A stretch of 64,000 bases of DNA, taken from the NCBI RefSeq assembly GCF_003989135.1, contig NZ_RYZZ01000029.1, forward strand, positions 1-64,000, read 5' to 3'. Below, piece after piece: positions 38,926-53,058 of this stretch (within the stretch, counting starts at the first letter, position 1; the number at the start of each line of letters is the position of its first letter). Position numbers and translations under genes: made by a program. The stretch comes from Peribacillus cavernae (GTDB lineage: Bacteria; Bacillota; Bacilli; Bacillales; DSM-1321). The notes beneath the pieces were generated by a model, which made no database searches, was not told the origin of the DNA, and was given only the letters and a program-made list of their open reading frames with translations.

Positions 38926-40107
38926 TCAGTGATAAATATGGACGAACGGCTCATCCTGATTAGCTTTGCGGACAATCAGTGCTTCCGGGCCATTAACGGA
39001 GGTGATCGATACCTGTACTGATATATGCGCTTGGAAGTGCTGCATGACCAGACCGGTCACATATTGAGTGAAGCCTACCGCTTCAGATTTACCATAGAAT
39101 TGGATAGGGATATTCATGTCCAGCTCCTGTAATTGATCATCGACATAGAATGCGCGGCCAATTACACCATTGAAGTTGGGAAAGTACTTTTCGACATCCT
39201 GCTTAAAGTTATCAAAGGCATTCACATCTGCACGAAATTTACTTTTCGTTTTATCGTCGGCAGGGAATACGTAATACCTTTCGTTCACTTCTTCCCATTT
39301 ATCGATTTTACTGCTTCCCTCGTCAACATTCGTATAAGAGATAAAATTCCCTGGTACGACGGAAGATCTTTGTTTTTGTTCAAATAGGGCAATTGTAATC
39401 GGAACTTGTTTTAAATTGTCCATTTTCCTTAATCTCTGCAATACTTCCGCAGCGATTTTCCTGCCTTCTTGTTCACGTTTTTTAACATCATTGCTGTAGG
39501 TGGCCCCGAATTCCTTTTTTTGATAATAGTTGACAGAATTAAGTGCGAGACCGATAACAACACCGCCAAGCCGCACCTTGTTATTTTTATCCTTTAACAA
39601 ATAATCATGCTCAAGGATATGGGCTAAATAGATGGGGTTTTCTTGATTTCGGGTGTCCAGGTCACCTTTACCGGAATCTAAGGGATTGAGCCCGATATTT
39701 TCAGTTGACTTCAGGCCTTCATCCTTTAATTGTTCCTTTGTGAATTTGCGATTCAGCCAGAGGTTGACCGTTTCTTTGTCCAGATTCTGTCCTTCCTGAA
39801 ATAAATATTGATCAGGATCAAATTGGTTCTGGGCAATCCGCATGAGGCCTGTCTCGAATTCTTCAATATCATAACGGGTATTCAAATTGGATACTACGAG
39901 GCCCCTTGCTTTCGCCGGCTTAAACGGCAGGAATGTCCGATAATATTTGTCTGAAATATTGTAATTCGGAATAATCACCGCTTTCTCCTCTGATTTATTC
40001 TTTGATTCAGCTGTATCCGGAACTATTTCCTGCTGCTTCTCGAATTTTGGCGCACAGCCAGCAAGAAGAAGTAACAGAATCAGCCCGATAAAGGAGGATT
40101 TTTTCAT
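38926..40107 (-). CDS. camS: CamS family sex-pheromone precursor lipoprotein (YerH)
   Basis: The 393-residue lipoprotein has a signal peptide ending LLLAGC (Cys18). CamS proteins of staphylococci and bacilli are membrane lipoproteins, whose cleaved signal peptide can act as a pheromone in enterococcal matings; the role of the mature protein is unclear. Seen are FLPFKPAKARGLVVSNLNTR, LAHILEHDYLLKDKNNKVRL and NFNGVIGRAFYVDDQLQELD. It follows ligA by 10 bp in the conserved pcrB-pcrA-ligA-yerH cluster. Confidence 0.9.
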   Translation of the reverse strand: MKKSSFIGLILLLLLAGCAPKFEKQQEIVPDTAESKNKSEEKAVIIPNYNISDKYYRTFLPFKPAKARGLVVSNLNTRYDIEEFETGLMRIAQNQFDPDQYLFQEGQNLDKETVNLWLNRKFTKEQLKDEGLKSTENIGLNPLDSGKGDLDTRNQENPIYLAHILEHDYLLKDKNNKVRLGGVVIGLALNSVNYYQKKEFGATYSNDVKKREQEGRKIAAEVLQRLRKMDNLKQVPITIALFEQKQRSSVVPGNFISYTNVDEGSSKIDKWEEVNERYYVFPADDKTKSKFRADVNAFDNFKQDVEKYFPNFNGVIGRAFYVDDQLQELDMNIPIQFYGKSEAVGFTQYVTGLVMQHFQAHISVQVSITSVNGPEALIVRKANQDEPFVHIYH

Positions 40108-40117
40108 GGTTCACCTC

Positions 40118-42139
<2,022 letters not shown>

Positions 42140-42150
42140 CTAAGTGTTGC

Positions 42151-44370
42151 TCACGCCTTTTCAATCGGCGCAAACTTTGCAAGCAGACGCTTAATGCCGG
42201 TTGGGCTTGGGAAAGCAATGTCCAATTCTTTTCCTTCTCCTTCACCCTTCACGCTGACAACTGTTCCGACTCCCCACTTTTTGTGCGACGCTTTATCTCC
42301 TACACGCCAGCCGATTTCTTCCCCGCCTGATGTCGAAGGAGCTGTAACAGTACGGGAAGGGGTGCGCTGCTGCATTCCCCTGGAAGAACTTGATGATGAC
42401 ATAAAAGCAGGGCCCTTTTTCTTAGGCAAAAGATCCTCGAGAATGTCCTCAGGGATTTCTGAAATAAAACGGGACACCGGGTTCATGTTCGTCCGGCCAT
42501 ACAGTGTGCGCATTTGGGCATTGGTAAGATACAGCTCGGTTTCAGCCCTTGTGATGCCCACATAAGCGAGGCGGCGTTCTTCTTCCATTTCTTCCTCATC
42601 TATAAGCGAGCGGCTATGAGGGAAAATACCCTCTTCAAGTCCTAGCAAAAAGACAATCGGAAATTCAAGCCCTTTTGCTGAGTGAAGGGTCATCAATGTA
42701 ACAGAATCCTGAGTTTCCTCTGTATCGCCTAATTGGTCGATATCGGCAACCAGTGCCAGATCCGTTAAGAAAGCTACCAATGATTTATCATCACTTTTAT
42801 CTTCGAAGCTTTTCGTCACGGATAAAAATTCATCTATATTCTCTAGTCTGCTTTGTGACTCGAGCGACTTTTCCGCTTCAAGCATTTCCCGGTACCCCGC
42901 TTTCCCGAGCACTTCCTCGACAAGCTCGGTTACCGATAAATATTCCTGCATTTGCGTGTAACCGTGAATTAAGTCGCGGAACTCCCTGACCGCTTTCGAA
43001 ATCTTCGGGCTAAGCCCAATCTGCTCAATTTCCTGAAGCGCCTGGAACATCGACAAATCATTCATCAGCCCATAGTCGCCAATCTTATCAAGAGAGGTCG
43101 CACCGACACCGCGTTTTGGCATATTAATGACACGGCGCAGGGAAATATCATCATCCGGGTTTGCAATCAGGCGCAGATACGCAAGGATATCCTTGATTTC
43201 TTTCCGGTCATAGAATTTGATGCCGCCGACAATGCTATATTGGATATTGGATTTTAACAGGACTTCTTCCATTACACGCGATTGTGCATTCGTACGGTAG
43301 AGAATGGCGATATCAGAGAATTTCCGAGAGCCGTCCCGCGTCATCTCGTTGATTTTTCCGGCTACAAACTGGGCCTCTCCCTGCTCGCTGTCGGCCCGTA
43401 AATAAAAAATTTTGTTTCCTTCGGCATTTTCTGTCCATAGGTTTTTAGGCTTCCGGTTTCGGTTTTTATCGATCACTTCGTTGGCTGCCTGGAGAATCCT
43501 TTTTGTCGAACGGTAGTTTTGTTCCAGGAAGATGACATTGGCGTTCGGATAATCCTTCTCAAAGGAAAGGATATTCGCTATATCAGCGCCTCTCCAGCGA
43601 TAAATCGACTGATCGGAATCGCCGACGACACACAGGTTCCTAAAGCGTGATGCCAGCTGTTTTACGAGCATGTACTGGGCGCGGTTTGTATCCTGGTACT
43701 CATCGACATGGATATATTGAAACTTGCGCTGATAATATTCAAGCACCTCAGGCACCCTTTGGAACAACTGGATTGTTATCATGATCAAGTCATCAAAGTC
43801 TAGAGCCTGGTTTTTGCGGAGACGTCTTTGATATTCAGCATAAACCTCCGCCACTGTCTGTTCATAATATCCCCCTGCTGCTTTCGTGTAATCCTCTGCA
43901 GCCAACAATTCATTTTTGGCAGAGCTGATTGTTCCTAAAATGGCCCGATAGTCAAACTTCTTTGTATCGATATTTTTGTCTTTTAAGATCTGTTTAATAA
44001 CCGATTGCTGATCGGTTGTATCAAGGATAGAGAAATTCCGGCTAAAGCCAATCCGGTCGATGTCCCTTCGTAAAATGCGGACACACATGGAGTGGAAGGT
44101 TGAAATCCAAATTTCCTCAGATGCCCCTCCCAATAGGTTGCGTACTCTTTCTTTCATTTCACGCGCTGCTTTATTTGTGAAAGTGATCGCAAGGATATTC
44201 CACGGTGCCACTTCTTTTTCTACCATTAAGTAAGCAATGCGGTGGGTAAGCACTCTTGTCTTACCGCTCCCTGCACCGGCCATGATCAAAAGCGGGCCGT
44301 CCGTTGCTTTCACTGCCTTTTGCTGCTGCTCATTTAATCCTTTTACTAATTTATCAGATAAGTATTGCAT
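42151..44370 (-). CDS. pcrA: ATP-dependent DNA helicase PcrA
   Basis: The 739-residue SF1A helicase acts in repair and in rolling-circle replication. The Walker A loop is AGAGSGKT (31-38); [15 protein letters not shown] is motif [18 protein letters not shown] motif III, and [17 protein letters not shown] motif V, followed by [17 protein letters not shown] (VI). The C-terminus has the basic, Ser-rich linker and the terminal RNA-polymerase-binding domain ([20 protein letters not shown]). It heads the pcrA-ligA-camS run, with pcrB about 100 bp upstream. Confidence 0.96.
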   Translation of the reverse strand: MQYLSDKLVKGLNEQQQKAVKATDGPLLIMAGAGSGKTRVLTHRIAYLMVEKEVAPWNILAITFTNKAAREMKERVRNLLGGASEEIWISTFHSMCVRILRRDIDRIGFSRNFSILDTTDQQSVIKQILKDKNIDTKKFDYRAILGTISSAKNELLAAEDYTKAAGGYYEQTVAEVYAEYQRRLRKNQALDFDDLIMITIQLFQRVPEVLEYYQRKFQYIHVDEYQDTNRAQYMLVKQLASRFRNLCVVGDSDQSIYRWRGADIANILSFEKDYPNANVIFLEQNYRSTKRILQAANEVIDKNRNRKPKNLWTENAEGNKIFYLRADSEQGEAQFVAGKINEMTRDGSRKFSDIAILYRTNAQSRVMEEVLLKSNIQYSIVGGIKFYDRKEIKDILAYLRLIANPDDDISLRRVINMPKRGVGATSLDKIGDYGLMNDLSMFQALQEIEQIGLSPKISKAVREFRDLIHGYTQMQEYLSVTELVEEVLGKAGYREMLEAEKSLESQSRLENIDEFLSVTKSFEDKSDDKSLVAFLTDLALVADIDQLGDTEETQDSVTLMTLHSAKGLEFPIVFLLGLEEGIFPHSRSLIDEEEMEEERRLAYVGITRAETELYLTNAQMRTLYGRTNMNPVSRFISEIPEDILEDLLPKKKGPAFMSSSSSSRGMQQRTPSRTVTAPSTSGGEEIGWRVGDKASHKKWGVGTVVSVKGEGEGKELDIAFPSPTGIKRLLAKFAPIEKA

Positions 44371-44419
44371 GAAAACACCATCCTATTTGCAAACATTCGT
44401 TCTTATAGTATACTACAAC

Positions 44420-44437
44420 TAATCAAACGATTGATTA
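44420..44437. promoter_or_regulatory. imperfect palindrome upstream of pcrA
   Basis: TAATCAAACGATTGATTA is palindromic apart from one position and nearly matches the perfect palindrome at 25692-25711. It is 50 bp before the pcrA start. Confidence 0.35.
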
Positions 44438-44473
44438 ATTTTTTTATCGATCTCTATGAACTTCGTTAAACAT

Positions 44474-45157
44474 TTATTTTACTGCTGAAACGGTTTTCAA
44501 CGCCATAGCCAAATCGTCATATACAATATTTCCCACAACGATCACATCGGCAAACTGCCCCATTTCCTTTGCCTTTTCAGCTGTTTTAATGCCGCCGCCG
44601 TAAAAGAGAACCGTTTCTGACAGATTTTCCTTTACCATTTCCACTAAGCGGGGATCACCGTACGTCCCGCTGTATTCAAGATAAAAAATAGGCAAATGAA
44701 ACATTTTCTCGGCCATGATTGCGTAAGCCATGACATCGCCTTCATCGAGTGCAGTATTTGCCTTCGTCAGCGCTGCAGCTTTACAGTCTGGATTCATAAT
44801 GCAATAGCCCTCGACAATCATTTCATCCCAATTGATAATTTCACCGTATTCTTTAACTGCCTGATGATGTAAATTCATCATCCAATCCGGGTCCGTGCTG
44901 TTTAAGACTGTCGGGATAAAATATAAGTCAAAGCCGGGAGTGACCGTTTCCAGCGAAGAAATCTCCATTATACAAGGAACGGAAAATCTTCGAACCCGCG
45001 CCATCAGACCCAGGACATTTTCCAAAGTGATTCCATCTGACCCGCCGACTATGATTGCATCTGTTCCGGATTCACAAATCCGTTCAAGTGCTTCATCCGT
45101 TATATCTTTATTGGGATCGAGCTTGAAAGCATGCTTCCACTCACGAAAATCATACAT
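44474..45157 (-). CDS. pcrB: heptaprenylglyceryl phosphate synthase
   Basis: The 227-residue TIM-barrel enzyme joins heptaprenyl diphosphate to glycerol-1-phosphate, the bacillary relative of archaeal GGGP synthase. Seen are [28 protein letters not shown], YIxP-like [39 protein letters not shown] and [23 protein letters not shown] precedes the ATG. It is the first gene of the cluster with pcrA and ligA. Confidence 0.94.
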   Translation of the reverse strand: MYDFREWKHAFKLDPNKDITDEALERICESGTDAIIVGGSDGITLENVLGLMARVRRFSVPCIMEISSLETVTPGFDLYFIPTVLNSTDPDWMMNLHHQAVKEYGEIINWDEMIVEGYCIMNPDCKAAALTKANTALDEGDVMAYAIMAEKMFHLPIFYLEYSGTYGDPRLVEMVKENLSETVLFYGGGIKTAEKAKEMGQFADVIVVGNIVYDDLAMALKTVSAVK

Positions 45158-45232
45158 GACAATCCTCCATTCTAGCTTTCCATTACACCATTATATCATT
45201 TAGAAATTTCTTAGAAAAACAGAAGAATGTCC

Positions 45233-45510
45233 GAAAAGCGCAAGCGCCTTGTATAAAGGACCGTCGACTAAGAACCGCCACGTCCTGTGGCGAACGTCGA
45301 CGTCAGCGCATCCTGCGCAAGTCCGGCAAGCATAAGGCAAGCACAGAAAGAAGGCTTCTTTCCTTCTTGCTGTGCTTGCCTTATGACCTCGAGGCCGACT
45401 AAGATCGCCACGTCCTGTGGCAACGCCGGCACTAGCACGTCCTGTGCGTCGGGGCTAGACTGCTTGCGCTAGACACGAAATCAAGTTGAAAAAGTTATAC
45501 TTTCTTATTC
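45233..45510. repeat. GC-rich hairpin-built dispersed repeat, copy 1
   Basis: It begins GAAAAGCGCAAGCGCCTTG and ends TAGAC...AAAAAGTTATACTTT. It contains a 20-plus-bp hairpin (TAAGGCAAGCACAG with CTGTGCTTGCCTTA) and a series of small hairpins on one plan: GCCAC-GTCCT-GTGGC twice, GCACG-TCC-TGTGC and GCGCA-TCC-TGCGC. The ends and the GCTTATGACCTCGAGG core resemble a repeat I know from many bacillary genomes. No coding content. Confidence 0.75.
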
Positions 45511-45520
45511 AACAAACGCG

Positions 45521-45548
45521 AAAAGCCGGGGTTATGTCCCCGGCTTTG
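45521..45548 (-). terminator. intrinsic terminator of yerC
   Basis: AAAGCCGGGG pairs perfectly with CCCCGGCTTT across six bases; on the minus strand it ends CTTTTCG. It lies 16 bp after the yerC stop. Confidence 0.75.
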
Positions 45549-45563
45549 GATATTCTAATGAGG

Positions 45564-45857
45564 TTACTCTTCTTTTATTCTATCAAGGGCCATTGTATAG
45601 GCATCATTCCCATAGTTCAGGCAACGTTTTACCCGCGAAATCGTTGCAGTGCTGGCACCAGTCTCCGTCTCGATTTTGTGGTACGTTTTCCCCTCCTGGA
45701 GCATTCGTGCCACTTCCAGCCGCTGCGCCAGTGACTGAATCTCATTTACCGTACATAAATCGTCGAAAAAGCGATAGCATTCATCTAAATCCTTTATAGA
45801 CAAAACAGCTTGAAACAACTGGTCAAGCTCTTTTCCTCTTAATTTATCAATTTGCAT
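45564..45857 (-). CDS. yerC: YerC/TrpR-related DNA-binding protein
   Basis: The 97-residue protein has a TrpR-like helix-turn-helix (ARMLQEGKTYHKIETETGAST with TISRVKRCL after it). The family is a conserved presumed regulator in bacilli, with targets unknown. AAGGAGTAA precedes the ATG. It lies between pcrB and yerA as in B. subtilis, where yerB also occurs; yerB is absent here. Confidence 0.88.
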   Translation of the reverse strand: MQIDKLRGKELDQLFQAVLSIKDLDECYRFFDDLCTVNEIQSLAQRLEVARMLQEGKTYHKIETETGASTATISRVKRCLNYGNDAYTMALDRIKEE

Positions 45858-45963
45858 AGCATTACTCCTTATTATGACCTAATTATGTTCAGAGTCTCTC
45901 TGGCACCCTTACAATATTCTTTTTAAGAGCTATATGAATTATCTGGTGCTTTTCTTTTATATT

Positions 45964-47706
45964 TTAACGCATTATCGGAGGAAAGAGTACCGTTTTATTC
46001 ATGACATCGTACATTCCTTCCTGAGTAACGCGTATATACGGCAGATGGGTCGATGAAAAAAAAGACAAACTGTACACCGGATCTGAAAAAGGATAGCCTC
46101 TTTCCTGAAGAAGGTTTTTCATCTCATTTTCTTTCTGTATCAGTTCCCGGACAGGCTCACTTGACATGACACCATTCAACGTTAACGGGAGCTCGTATAT
46201 GACGTTCCCATTTTCGGTCATAACAATCCCGCCGCCAATTTCCTTTAGCCGATTGAAAGCAATGATCATATCTTCCTTCCGCTTGCCAATCAGGATGATA
46301 TCTCCCGTGTGGGAATAGGAACTGGCAAACCCGCATAATTTATTGGCAAAACCTTTAAGGAGCGTATTGATTCTCCATTTTCCATTCGCATCCACCATCA
46401 TTAAAAAACATTCATCATGCTTGAAGGATAGCTCCTCATATGAAACATCAAAAGAAATCGAATACGGTTTCGTTATGACATCATTGACCATTTCGATTCC
46501 AAACGGCATCGAAAATTCCAAGTCGTTCGCTTCAATGTCCCAGTCAAGCTGCATAGGTTTGAAATCATATTCATCCCAGTTGACTTTGGCAAATTCGGCA
46601 CTTTCGATTCCATTGCGCTTCACCCATTTTCCTTTCGCAAGCACAGAAACAGGTGTCGGATTTTCCTTATCCTCCAGGAAATTGATATTGGCCACTCTTC
46701 CTGTGGCAATATTGCCGTGAAGGTATTCAATGTTATAATAACGGGCGATGTTTATCGTAGCCATATTATAGGCATCAATCACCGGAATACCTTTTTCGAT
46801 TGCGATTCTAATCATGTTGTCGGTTAATCCTTGTTCATAAAAGGAAGGCGGTGAGCCGTCAGTCGTGAATAGGAATTTATCGAAATGCTCTATTCCCAGC
46901 TCCTGAATTTCATCCAGCAATTTAGGCAGATCAGGACGGATTGAAGAATGGCGCAGCGATACAGTATACCCCTGCATCAAGCGTGACATCACTTCTTTGC
47001 CAGTCATGGCTTCATGATCGGCATCGGCCCCGAACAGCATCATTTTTGCCAGCGTTTTTTCAGAGGCACCTGGAAAATGCCCTTCAATTTGCTTTCTCAT
47101 CCGTTTCGCTTCCTGCATCCAGTGAAGCAGCATATCATCGCCAGCCAGCAGCCGAGGCCAGCCTGTCAGCTCTCCGCCCTGAAGGACGGCATCATGCTCT
47201 AGCCATGACTTTACTTCACCATGTGAAAAAATCATTTCCTCATTCTGAATTTCCGTTTGCGCATCAAATCGGCACCACCAATACATCGTGGCCGGAATGT
47301 TTCGCAACTCCCTCAGCAGAGAAAACGCTTTCTTTTTTTCTAATTGTAAAAAAAGGACCAGGTTATCATTGATTAACGTCGTGGTTCCAAAATTAGATGC
47401 ATAATGAGAAAGAGAAAGGGGATTATATAATTGGGATGGATGGGAATGGGGTTCGATGTAACCCGGAACGAGATATTGTTCTTTACAATCAACAATTTCA
47501 CAGCCGTCAAGTTTATCGGGAAGTTTTTCTCCAACATAGACGATCCGATCGTCGTAAATCCAAATATTCGCTTTCATCCATTTTCTAAACACTTGATTTA
47601 AGTAGACTGCATCCTTAAGCAATATATGTGGTGCCCTATTGCCATCCAACACATCTGTATGCTCACGCAGATGCTTGTTTTTCCATCTATATCGTTGTTC
47701 TAGCAT
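45964..47706 (-). CDS. yerA: adenine deaminase-related amidohydrolase YerA
   Basis: The 580-residue protein is the YerA paralogue of adenine deaminase AdeC. It has the metal-site motif YLVPGYIEPHSHPSQLY, later LFTTDGSPPSF, and a C-terminal adenine-deaminase domain (SHTGDIILIGKRKEDMIIAF). In B. subtilis its exact substrate is not established; nucleobase deamination is inferred from family. I chose ATG 47706, six bases after GGGGTGATG, rather than codons inside that site. The nearby pur operon fits a purine-related role. Confidence 0.88.
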   Translation of the reverse strand: MLEQRYRWKNKHLREHTDVLDGNRAPHILLKDAVYLNQVFRKWMKANIWIYDDRIVYVGEKLPDKLDGCEIVDCKEQYLVPGYIEPHSHPSQLYNPLSLSHYASNFGTTTLINDNLVLFLQLEKKKAFSLLRELRNIPATMYWWCRFDAQTEIQNEEMIFSHGEVKSWLEHDAVLQGGELTGWPRLLAGDDMLLHWMQEAKRMRKQIEGHFPGASEKTLAKMMLFGADADHEAMTGKEVMSRLMQGYTVSLRHSSIRPDLPKLLDEIQELGIEHFDKFLFTTDGSPPSFYEQGLTDNMIRIAIEKGIPVIDAYNMATINIARYYNIEYLHGNIATGRVANINFLEDKENPTPVSVLAKGKWVKRNGIESAEFAKVNWDEYDFKPMQLDWDIEANDLEFSMPFGIEMVNDVITKPYSISFDVSYEELSFKHDECFLMMVDANGKWRINTLLKGFANKLCGFASSYSHTGDIILIGKRKEDMIIAFNRLKEIGGGIVMTENGNVIYELPLTLNGVMSSEPVRELIQKENEMKNLLQERGYPFSDPVYSLSFFSSTHLPYIRVTQEGMYDVMNKTVLFPPIMR

Positions 47707-47879
47707 GAACATCACCCCATTTGTTTCTGATTTTATCTACAAACATGTAGTAAGCGCTTTATTTAACCAATTGACTGGAAGAATCCGATTAAGTTTTTCT
47801 ATATAGTAACATATTAAACAGTTTAACACAGTAAAGTTTTAAAACTTTCTGTTACAACTTTGTGAAAGAGGCCATTTAT

Positions 47880-48137
47880 ATGAAAGTACAGCAAAATATC
47901 GGGATTGTGAACGCCTTGATCCGGATTATATGCGGATTCACATTATTGGCATGGACTACGGCCAAACTCGTTAAGAAACCAGGACGGGAATCTTACATAC
48001 TCGTTGCGATGTTGGCAGCAATGAAAATTGGCGAAGGGTTTCTCCGTTATTGTCCATTAACGGACATATATGAGAGCATGAATAAAGGTGACGTTTCTGA
48101 CAATCAGGATGAAAAGCAGTCGGATCGGCAGTCATAA
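47880..48137 (+). CDS. DUF2892 small membrane protein
   Basis: The 85-residue protein matches DUF2892 (YgaP-like inner-membrane segment): QNIGIVNALIRIICGFTLLA, then a second hydrophobic segment, and GEGFLRYCPLTDIYE. It has two membrane helices and the conserved Cys-Pro. I use ATG 47880, preceded by AAAGAGG, instead of the GTG six codons before, which lies in that site. The function is unknown. Confidence 0.75.
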   Translation: MKVQQNIGIVNALIRIICGFTLLAWTTAKLVKKPGRESYILVAMLAAMKIGEGFLRYCPLTDIYESMNKGDVSDNQDEKQSDRQS

Positions 48138-48153
48138 CGCTTTTTTGGCAGAT

Positions 48154-48190
48154 AAAAATGCTTGGATTATGTCTTTATCCAAGCATTTTT
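48154..48190. terminator. bidirectional terminator between the DUF2892 gene and purD
   Basis: AAAAATGCTTGGAT pairs with ATCCAAGCATTTTT across TATGTCTTT, with T or A runs on both sides. It can end both the plus-strand gene and the convergent pur operon. Confidence 0.85.
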
Positions 48191-48282
48191 ACTTATGTTC
48201 CTATAAACAAACGTTGTAAACAGATCCAACTTTTTAGTCTTACTATCCAAATCCGATAGTTTACTATCCGATTAATGATTGT

Positions 48283-49563
<1,281 letters not shown>

Positions 49564-49634
49564 TCATTTCATAAGAAAAACCGTCACCGGTCCTTGGCTT
49601 ACGAACATTGTTCTTCAGTAAGAGCATTGATTAG

Positions 49635-49848
49635 CCAAGGAGACACCCGACAGGCATAAGACGAGCAAATGCATGGGAACCGGTTTTTTCCCCATCAGCT
49701 GATTGGCTTATGACCCGAGGGTGGCAGGTGTAAGGTTAGACACCAATCTACATTCAAAAAAGTTATACTTTATTATCTCTTAAGAAAAGCGCAAGCGCCT
49801 TGTCAGAAGGAACGTCGACTAAAATCCGCCACGTCCTGTGGCGCACGT
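49635..49848. repeat. GC-rich hairpin-built dispersed repeat, copies 2a/2b, inside the pur operon
   Basis: 49635-49780 matches the right half of copy 1 (CAGGCATAAG, GCTTATGACC, TAGACA, AAAAAGTTATACTTT). From 49782 a second left end (AGAAAAGCGCAAGCGCCTTG with GTCGACTA and CCGCCACGTCCTGTGGCG) follows and breaks off at about 49848. The two partial units are head to tail. They fill the gap between purH and purD. Confidence 0.7.
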
Positions 49849-49888
49849 ATAATACTTATACCCACTTTGCACCGACATGATCCCAGCA

Positions 49889-51424
49889 TTAGTGTTTAAA
49901 ATGCCGGACTCCTGTAAATACCATGGCAATCCCGTATTCATCCGCTTTCTTGATGGAATCCTCATCCTTGACAGATCCCCCTGGCTGAATGATGGCTGTG
50001 ATGCCCGCCTTTGCTGCCGCTTCGACTGTATCGTCCATTGGGAAGAAGGCATCAGAAGCCAAAGCGCTGCCTTTTGCCCTTTCAGCAGCCTGTTCCAAGG
50101 CTATTTTGGCAGCACCGACACGGTTCATCTGTCCAGCACCGACACCGAGTGTCATTTTGTCATCGCAAACTACAATTGCATTGGATTTTACATGCTTAAC
50201 GACCTTCCAACCAAGCTTCAATGCTTCCCACTCCTGGTCTGTCGGCTGGCGTTTTGTCGGAATTGTTATAGTTGCCTGATCCCATCCGTGTCCGTCCATA
50301 TCCTGGACAAGCAGGCCTCCTTCGATGGAAGTCAATTTACGTTCCACTTTTTGGCTGCCTTCAAAGTCAATGGTTAACAGACGAATGTTTTTCTTTGCTG
50401 TCAGGATTTCAAATGCTTCCTTTGAAAAGTGAGGGGCAATGACAATCTCCAAGAAAATACCGCTCAAGATCTCGGCTGTTTCCTTATCAACTTCGCGATT
50501 CAACGCGATAATTCCGCCGAAAATCGATGTTTCATCGGCTTCATAAGCTTTTTTGAATGCTTCTGCAACGCTGGATCCTGTACCAACTCCGCACGGGTTC
50601 ATATGCTTTACGGCAACAGCTGCCGGTTCTTTAAATTCTTTCACAATTTGAATGGACGCATCGGCATCATTAATATTATTGTAAGACAGCTCTTTTCCGT
50701 GCAGCTGTTCTGCATGGGCAATGGAGAATGCAGAGCCAAGCGGCTTTTTATAAAAGGACGCCTTCTGATGGGGATTTTCGCCGTAGCGGAGCGTTTGCTT
50801 TAATTCATATGTTACCGTCAGGCTTTCCGGATTTTCTTCTTCAGCATGCTTTGTCATATATTCGGATATCACAGCGTCATATGAGGCCGTATGGCGGAAT
50901 ACCTTTGCGGCAAGCCTTCTTTTTGTGGCAGGCTGGGCTTCCCCTTGTTCGAACAATTCACCAAGGACTGCTTCATAATCAGCGGGATCTGTCACAACCG
51001 TTACATATTCATGGTTTTTAGCAGCTGAACGAAGCATCGTCGGTCCGCCGATATCAATATTTTCAATTGCATCCTCCGCGGTAACGTCCGGCTTGGCGAT
51101 GGTCTGCTGAAACGGATAAAGATTGACACAGACGAGCTGAATCGGGGTAATGTTATGCTGTTCGAGCTGGCTCTGATGTTCTGGATCTCCGTGTCGGGCC
51201 AAAAGTGCACCATGAACATTTGGATGCAGGGTTTTCACGCGTCCATCCAAAATTTCAGGAAATCCGGTAACCTCGCTGATTCCTGTCACTTCTATGCCGT
51301 TTTCTGTTAATGCTTTCTTCGTGCCTCCGGTAGATACGATTTCAAAGCCGGCTTCTTTTAAACCTTTTGCAAATTCTACAATACCGGTCTTATCGGAAAC
51401 ACTAAGCAATGCTCTTTTAGACAC
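49889..51424 (-). CDS. purH: bifunctional AICAR transformylase/IMP cyclohydrolase
   Basis: The 511-residue protein catalyses the last two steps to IMP. The N-terminal cyclohydrolase shows [19 protein letters not shown] and [19 protein letters not shown]; the transformylase shows [27 protein letters not shown] (catalytic Lys-His), and [19 protein letters not shown], ending [18 protein letters not shown]. The start is GTG 51424 after GGAGGGA, 2 bp beyond purN. Confidence 0.96.
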   Translation of the reverse strand: MSKRALLSVSDKTGIVEFAKGLKEAGFEIVSTGGTKKALTENGIEVTGISEVTGFPEILDGRVKTLHPNVHGALLARHGDPEHQSQLEQHNITPIQLVCVNLYPFQQTIAKPDVTAEDAIENIDIGGPTMLRSAAKNHEYVTVVTDPADYEAVLGELFEQGEAQPATKRRLAAKVFRHTASYDAVISEYMTKHAEEENPESLTVTYELKQTLRYGENPHQKASFYKKPLGSAFSIAHAEQLHGKELSYNNINDADASIQIVKEFKEPAAVAVKHMNPCGVGTGSSVAEAFKKAYEADETSIFGGIIALNREVDKETAEILSGIFLEIVIAPHFSKEAFEILTAKKNIRLLTIDFEGSQKVERKLTSIEGGLLVQDMDGHGWDQATITIPTKRQPTDQEWEALKLGWKVVKHVKSNAIVVCDDKMTLGVGAGQMNRVGAAKIALEQAAERAKGSALASDAFFPMDDTVEAAAKAGITAIIQPGGSVKDEDSIKKADEYGIAMVFTGVRHFKH

Positions 51425-51426
51425 TT

Positions 51427-52017
51427 TTATCCCTCCACATGAATGTTATGATTTTTTTGTAATAGTTCCTTTAGAACGAGCGGATATAGTTCATGCTCCT
51501 TACCCTGAATCCGCTGCTGAAGGGTCTGTCGTGTATCGCCCTCCAACACCGGAACAGACTGCTGCGCAATGATCGGCCCGGTGTCCATTCCTTCATCTAC
51601 GAAATGAACCGTCACCCCTGTGATCTTCACTTTTGCAGCAAAAGCTTGGCCGATTGCATCCCTGCCCGGGAATGCCGGAAGCAATGACGGATGGATGTTG
51701 ATAATCCTGCCCGGGAACTCATGTAAAAGCGTCGGTCCGATCAAGCGCATATAGCCAGCCAAAACAATGAATTCCACTTCATGATCACGAAGCTTCGTTA
51801 AGATAACTGTTTCAAAGTCTTCTTTACTTTTATATTCTTTAGGCGTAAAGCAGAATGTCTCGATTCCGGCTGAATCAGCCCTTCGCAGGACAAAGGCATC
51901 CTTTTTGTCGCTCACAACCAGACAGATTTCCGCATCCAAACCGCTTTCTTTCTTTGCATCGACAATCGCTTGAAAGTTGCTTCCGTTCCCTGATGCAAAA
52001 ACGGCAATTTTCTTCAT
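51427..52017 (-). CDS. purN: phosphoribosylglycinamide formyltransferase
   Basis: The 196-residue folate-dependent GAR transformylase. Seen are [52 protein letters not shown] (catalytic Asn-His) and [19 protein letters not shown]. It overlaps the purM stop by 4 bp, so the two are translationally coupled. Confidence 0.95.
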   Translation of the reverse strand: MKKIAVFASGNGSNFQAIVDAKKESGLDAEICLVVSDKKDAFVLRRADSAGIETFCFTPKEYKSKEDFETVILTKLRDHEVEFIVLAGYMRLIGPTLLHEFPGRIINIHPSLLPAFPGRDAIGQAFAAKVKITGVTVHFVDEGMDTGPIIAQQSVPVLEGDTRQTLQQRIQGKEHELYPLVLKELLQKNHNIHVEG

Positions 52018-53042
52018 CGGGTAAAGGACACTCCTTCCCCGCTGACCACTTTTCCAATCACACTCGCTTTTTCCCCACAGCTTTCAAAATGGCTTAAAAC
52101 ATCTTCCCCATCTTCCGGGCTTACTACGACAGCCATGCCAATTCCCATATTAAAAATATTGAACATTTCTTCCTCGGACAGCTTTCCTTTCGTTTCCAGC
52201 AATTTAAAAATCGGCGGGATATCCCACGTCCCCTGTTCGATTTCAATGCCGCGATTTTCAGGAAGCATGCGCGGGAGATTTTCGATAAATCCGCCGCCGG
52301 TGATATGGGCCATCCCTTTTACCTTGAATTTCTTCAATGCTGACAGGATTGGCTTCACATAGATTTTTGTCGGCTTAAGTAATTCTTCGCCCAAGGTGCA
52401 GCCCAGTTCATCGATTTGTTTAGTTAATGCCATCTGGGAGTCTTGCAGCAAAACCTTGCGGACGAGCGAGTAGCCATTGCTGTGAATCCCGCTTGATGCA
52501 AGACCGATGACAACATCCCCTGGAACAATGTCTTTTCCGGTGATAAGTTTCGATTTTTCACTGGCCCCTACGGCAAATCCAGCCACATCGTATTCATCCA
52601 CATCATACATTCCCGGCATTTCAGCAGTCTCACCGCCGATAAGCGCACAGCCAGCCTGCTCACAGCCGTCAGCAATCCCTTTTACGACGCTTTCGATTTT
52701 CTCGGGAAGCGCTTTGCCGCAAGCAATATAATCTAAAAAGTAAATCGGTTCAGCGCCCTGAACGACAATGTCATTGACGCACATAGCGACACAGTCAACT
52801 CCGATCGTATCATGCTTATCAAGCATGATTGCCAAAAGCAGCTTCGTCCCGACACCATCTGTACCAGACACTAAGACCGGTTCTTTCAAACCCAGTGAAG
52901 ATAAATCAAACATTCCGCCAAAACCGCCCAGCGAGCTCATGACTTCCGGGCGCATCGTCCGCTTCACATGTTTTTTCATCCGGGTAACCGATTCATAGCC
53001 TGCCTCGATATCAACCCCAGCCTGCTTATATGCATTTGCCAC
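52014..53042 (-). CDS. purM: phosphoribosylformylglycinamidine cyclo-ligase
   Basis: The 342-residue AIR synthetase closes the imidazole ring. Seen are [41 protein letters not shown]-like [20 protein letters not shown], and [15 protein letters not shown]. The start is GTG 53042 ([17 protein letters not shown]) after GGGGAGGAA; a frame reaching 53168 would add 42 residues from inside purF and is rejected. Confidence 0.94.
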   Translation of the reverse strand: MANAYKQAGVDIEAGYESVTRMKKHVKRTMRPEVMSSLGGFGGMFDLSSLGLKEPVLVSGTDGVGTKLLLAIMLDKHDTIGVDCVAMCVNDIVVQGAEPIYFLDYIACGKALPEKIESVVKGIADGCEQAGCALIGGETAEMPGMYDVDEYDVAGFAVGASEKSKLITGKDIVPGDVVIGLASSGIHSNGYSLVRKVLLQDSQMALTKQIDELGCTLGEELLKPTKIYVKPILSALKKFKVKGMAHITGGGFIENLPRMLPENRGIEIEQGTWDIPPIFKLLETKGKLSEEEMFNIFNMGIGMAVVVSPEDGEDVLSHFESCGEKASVIGKVVSGEGVSFTR

Positions 53043-53058
53043 TGCTATTCCTCCCCAA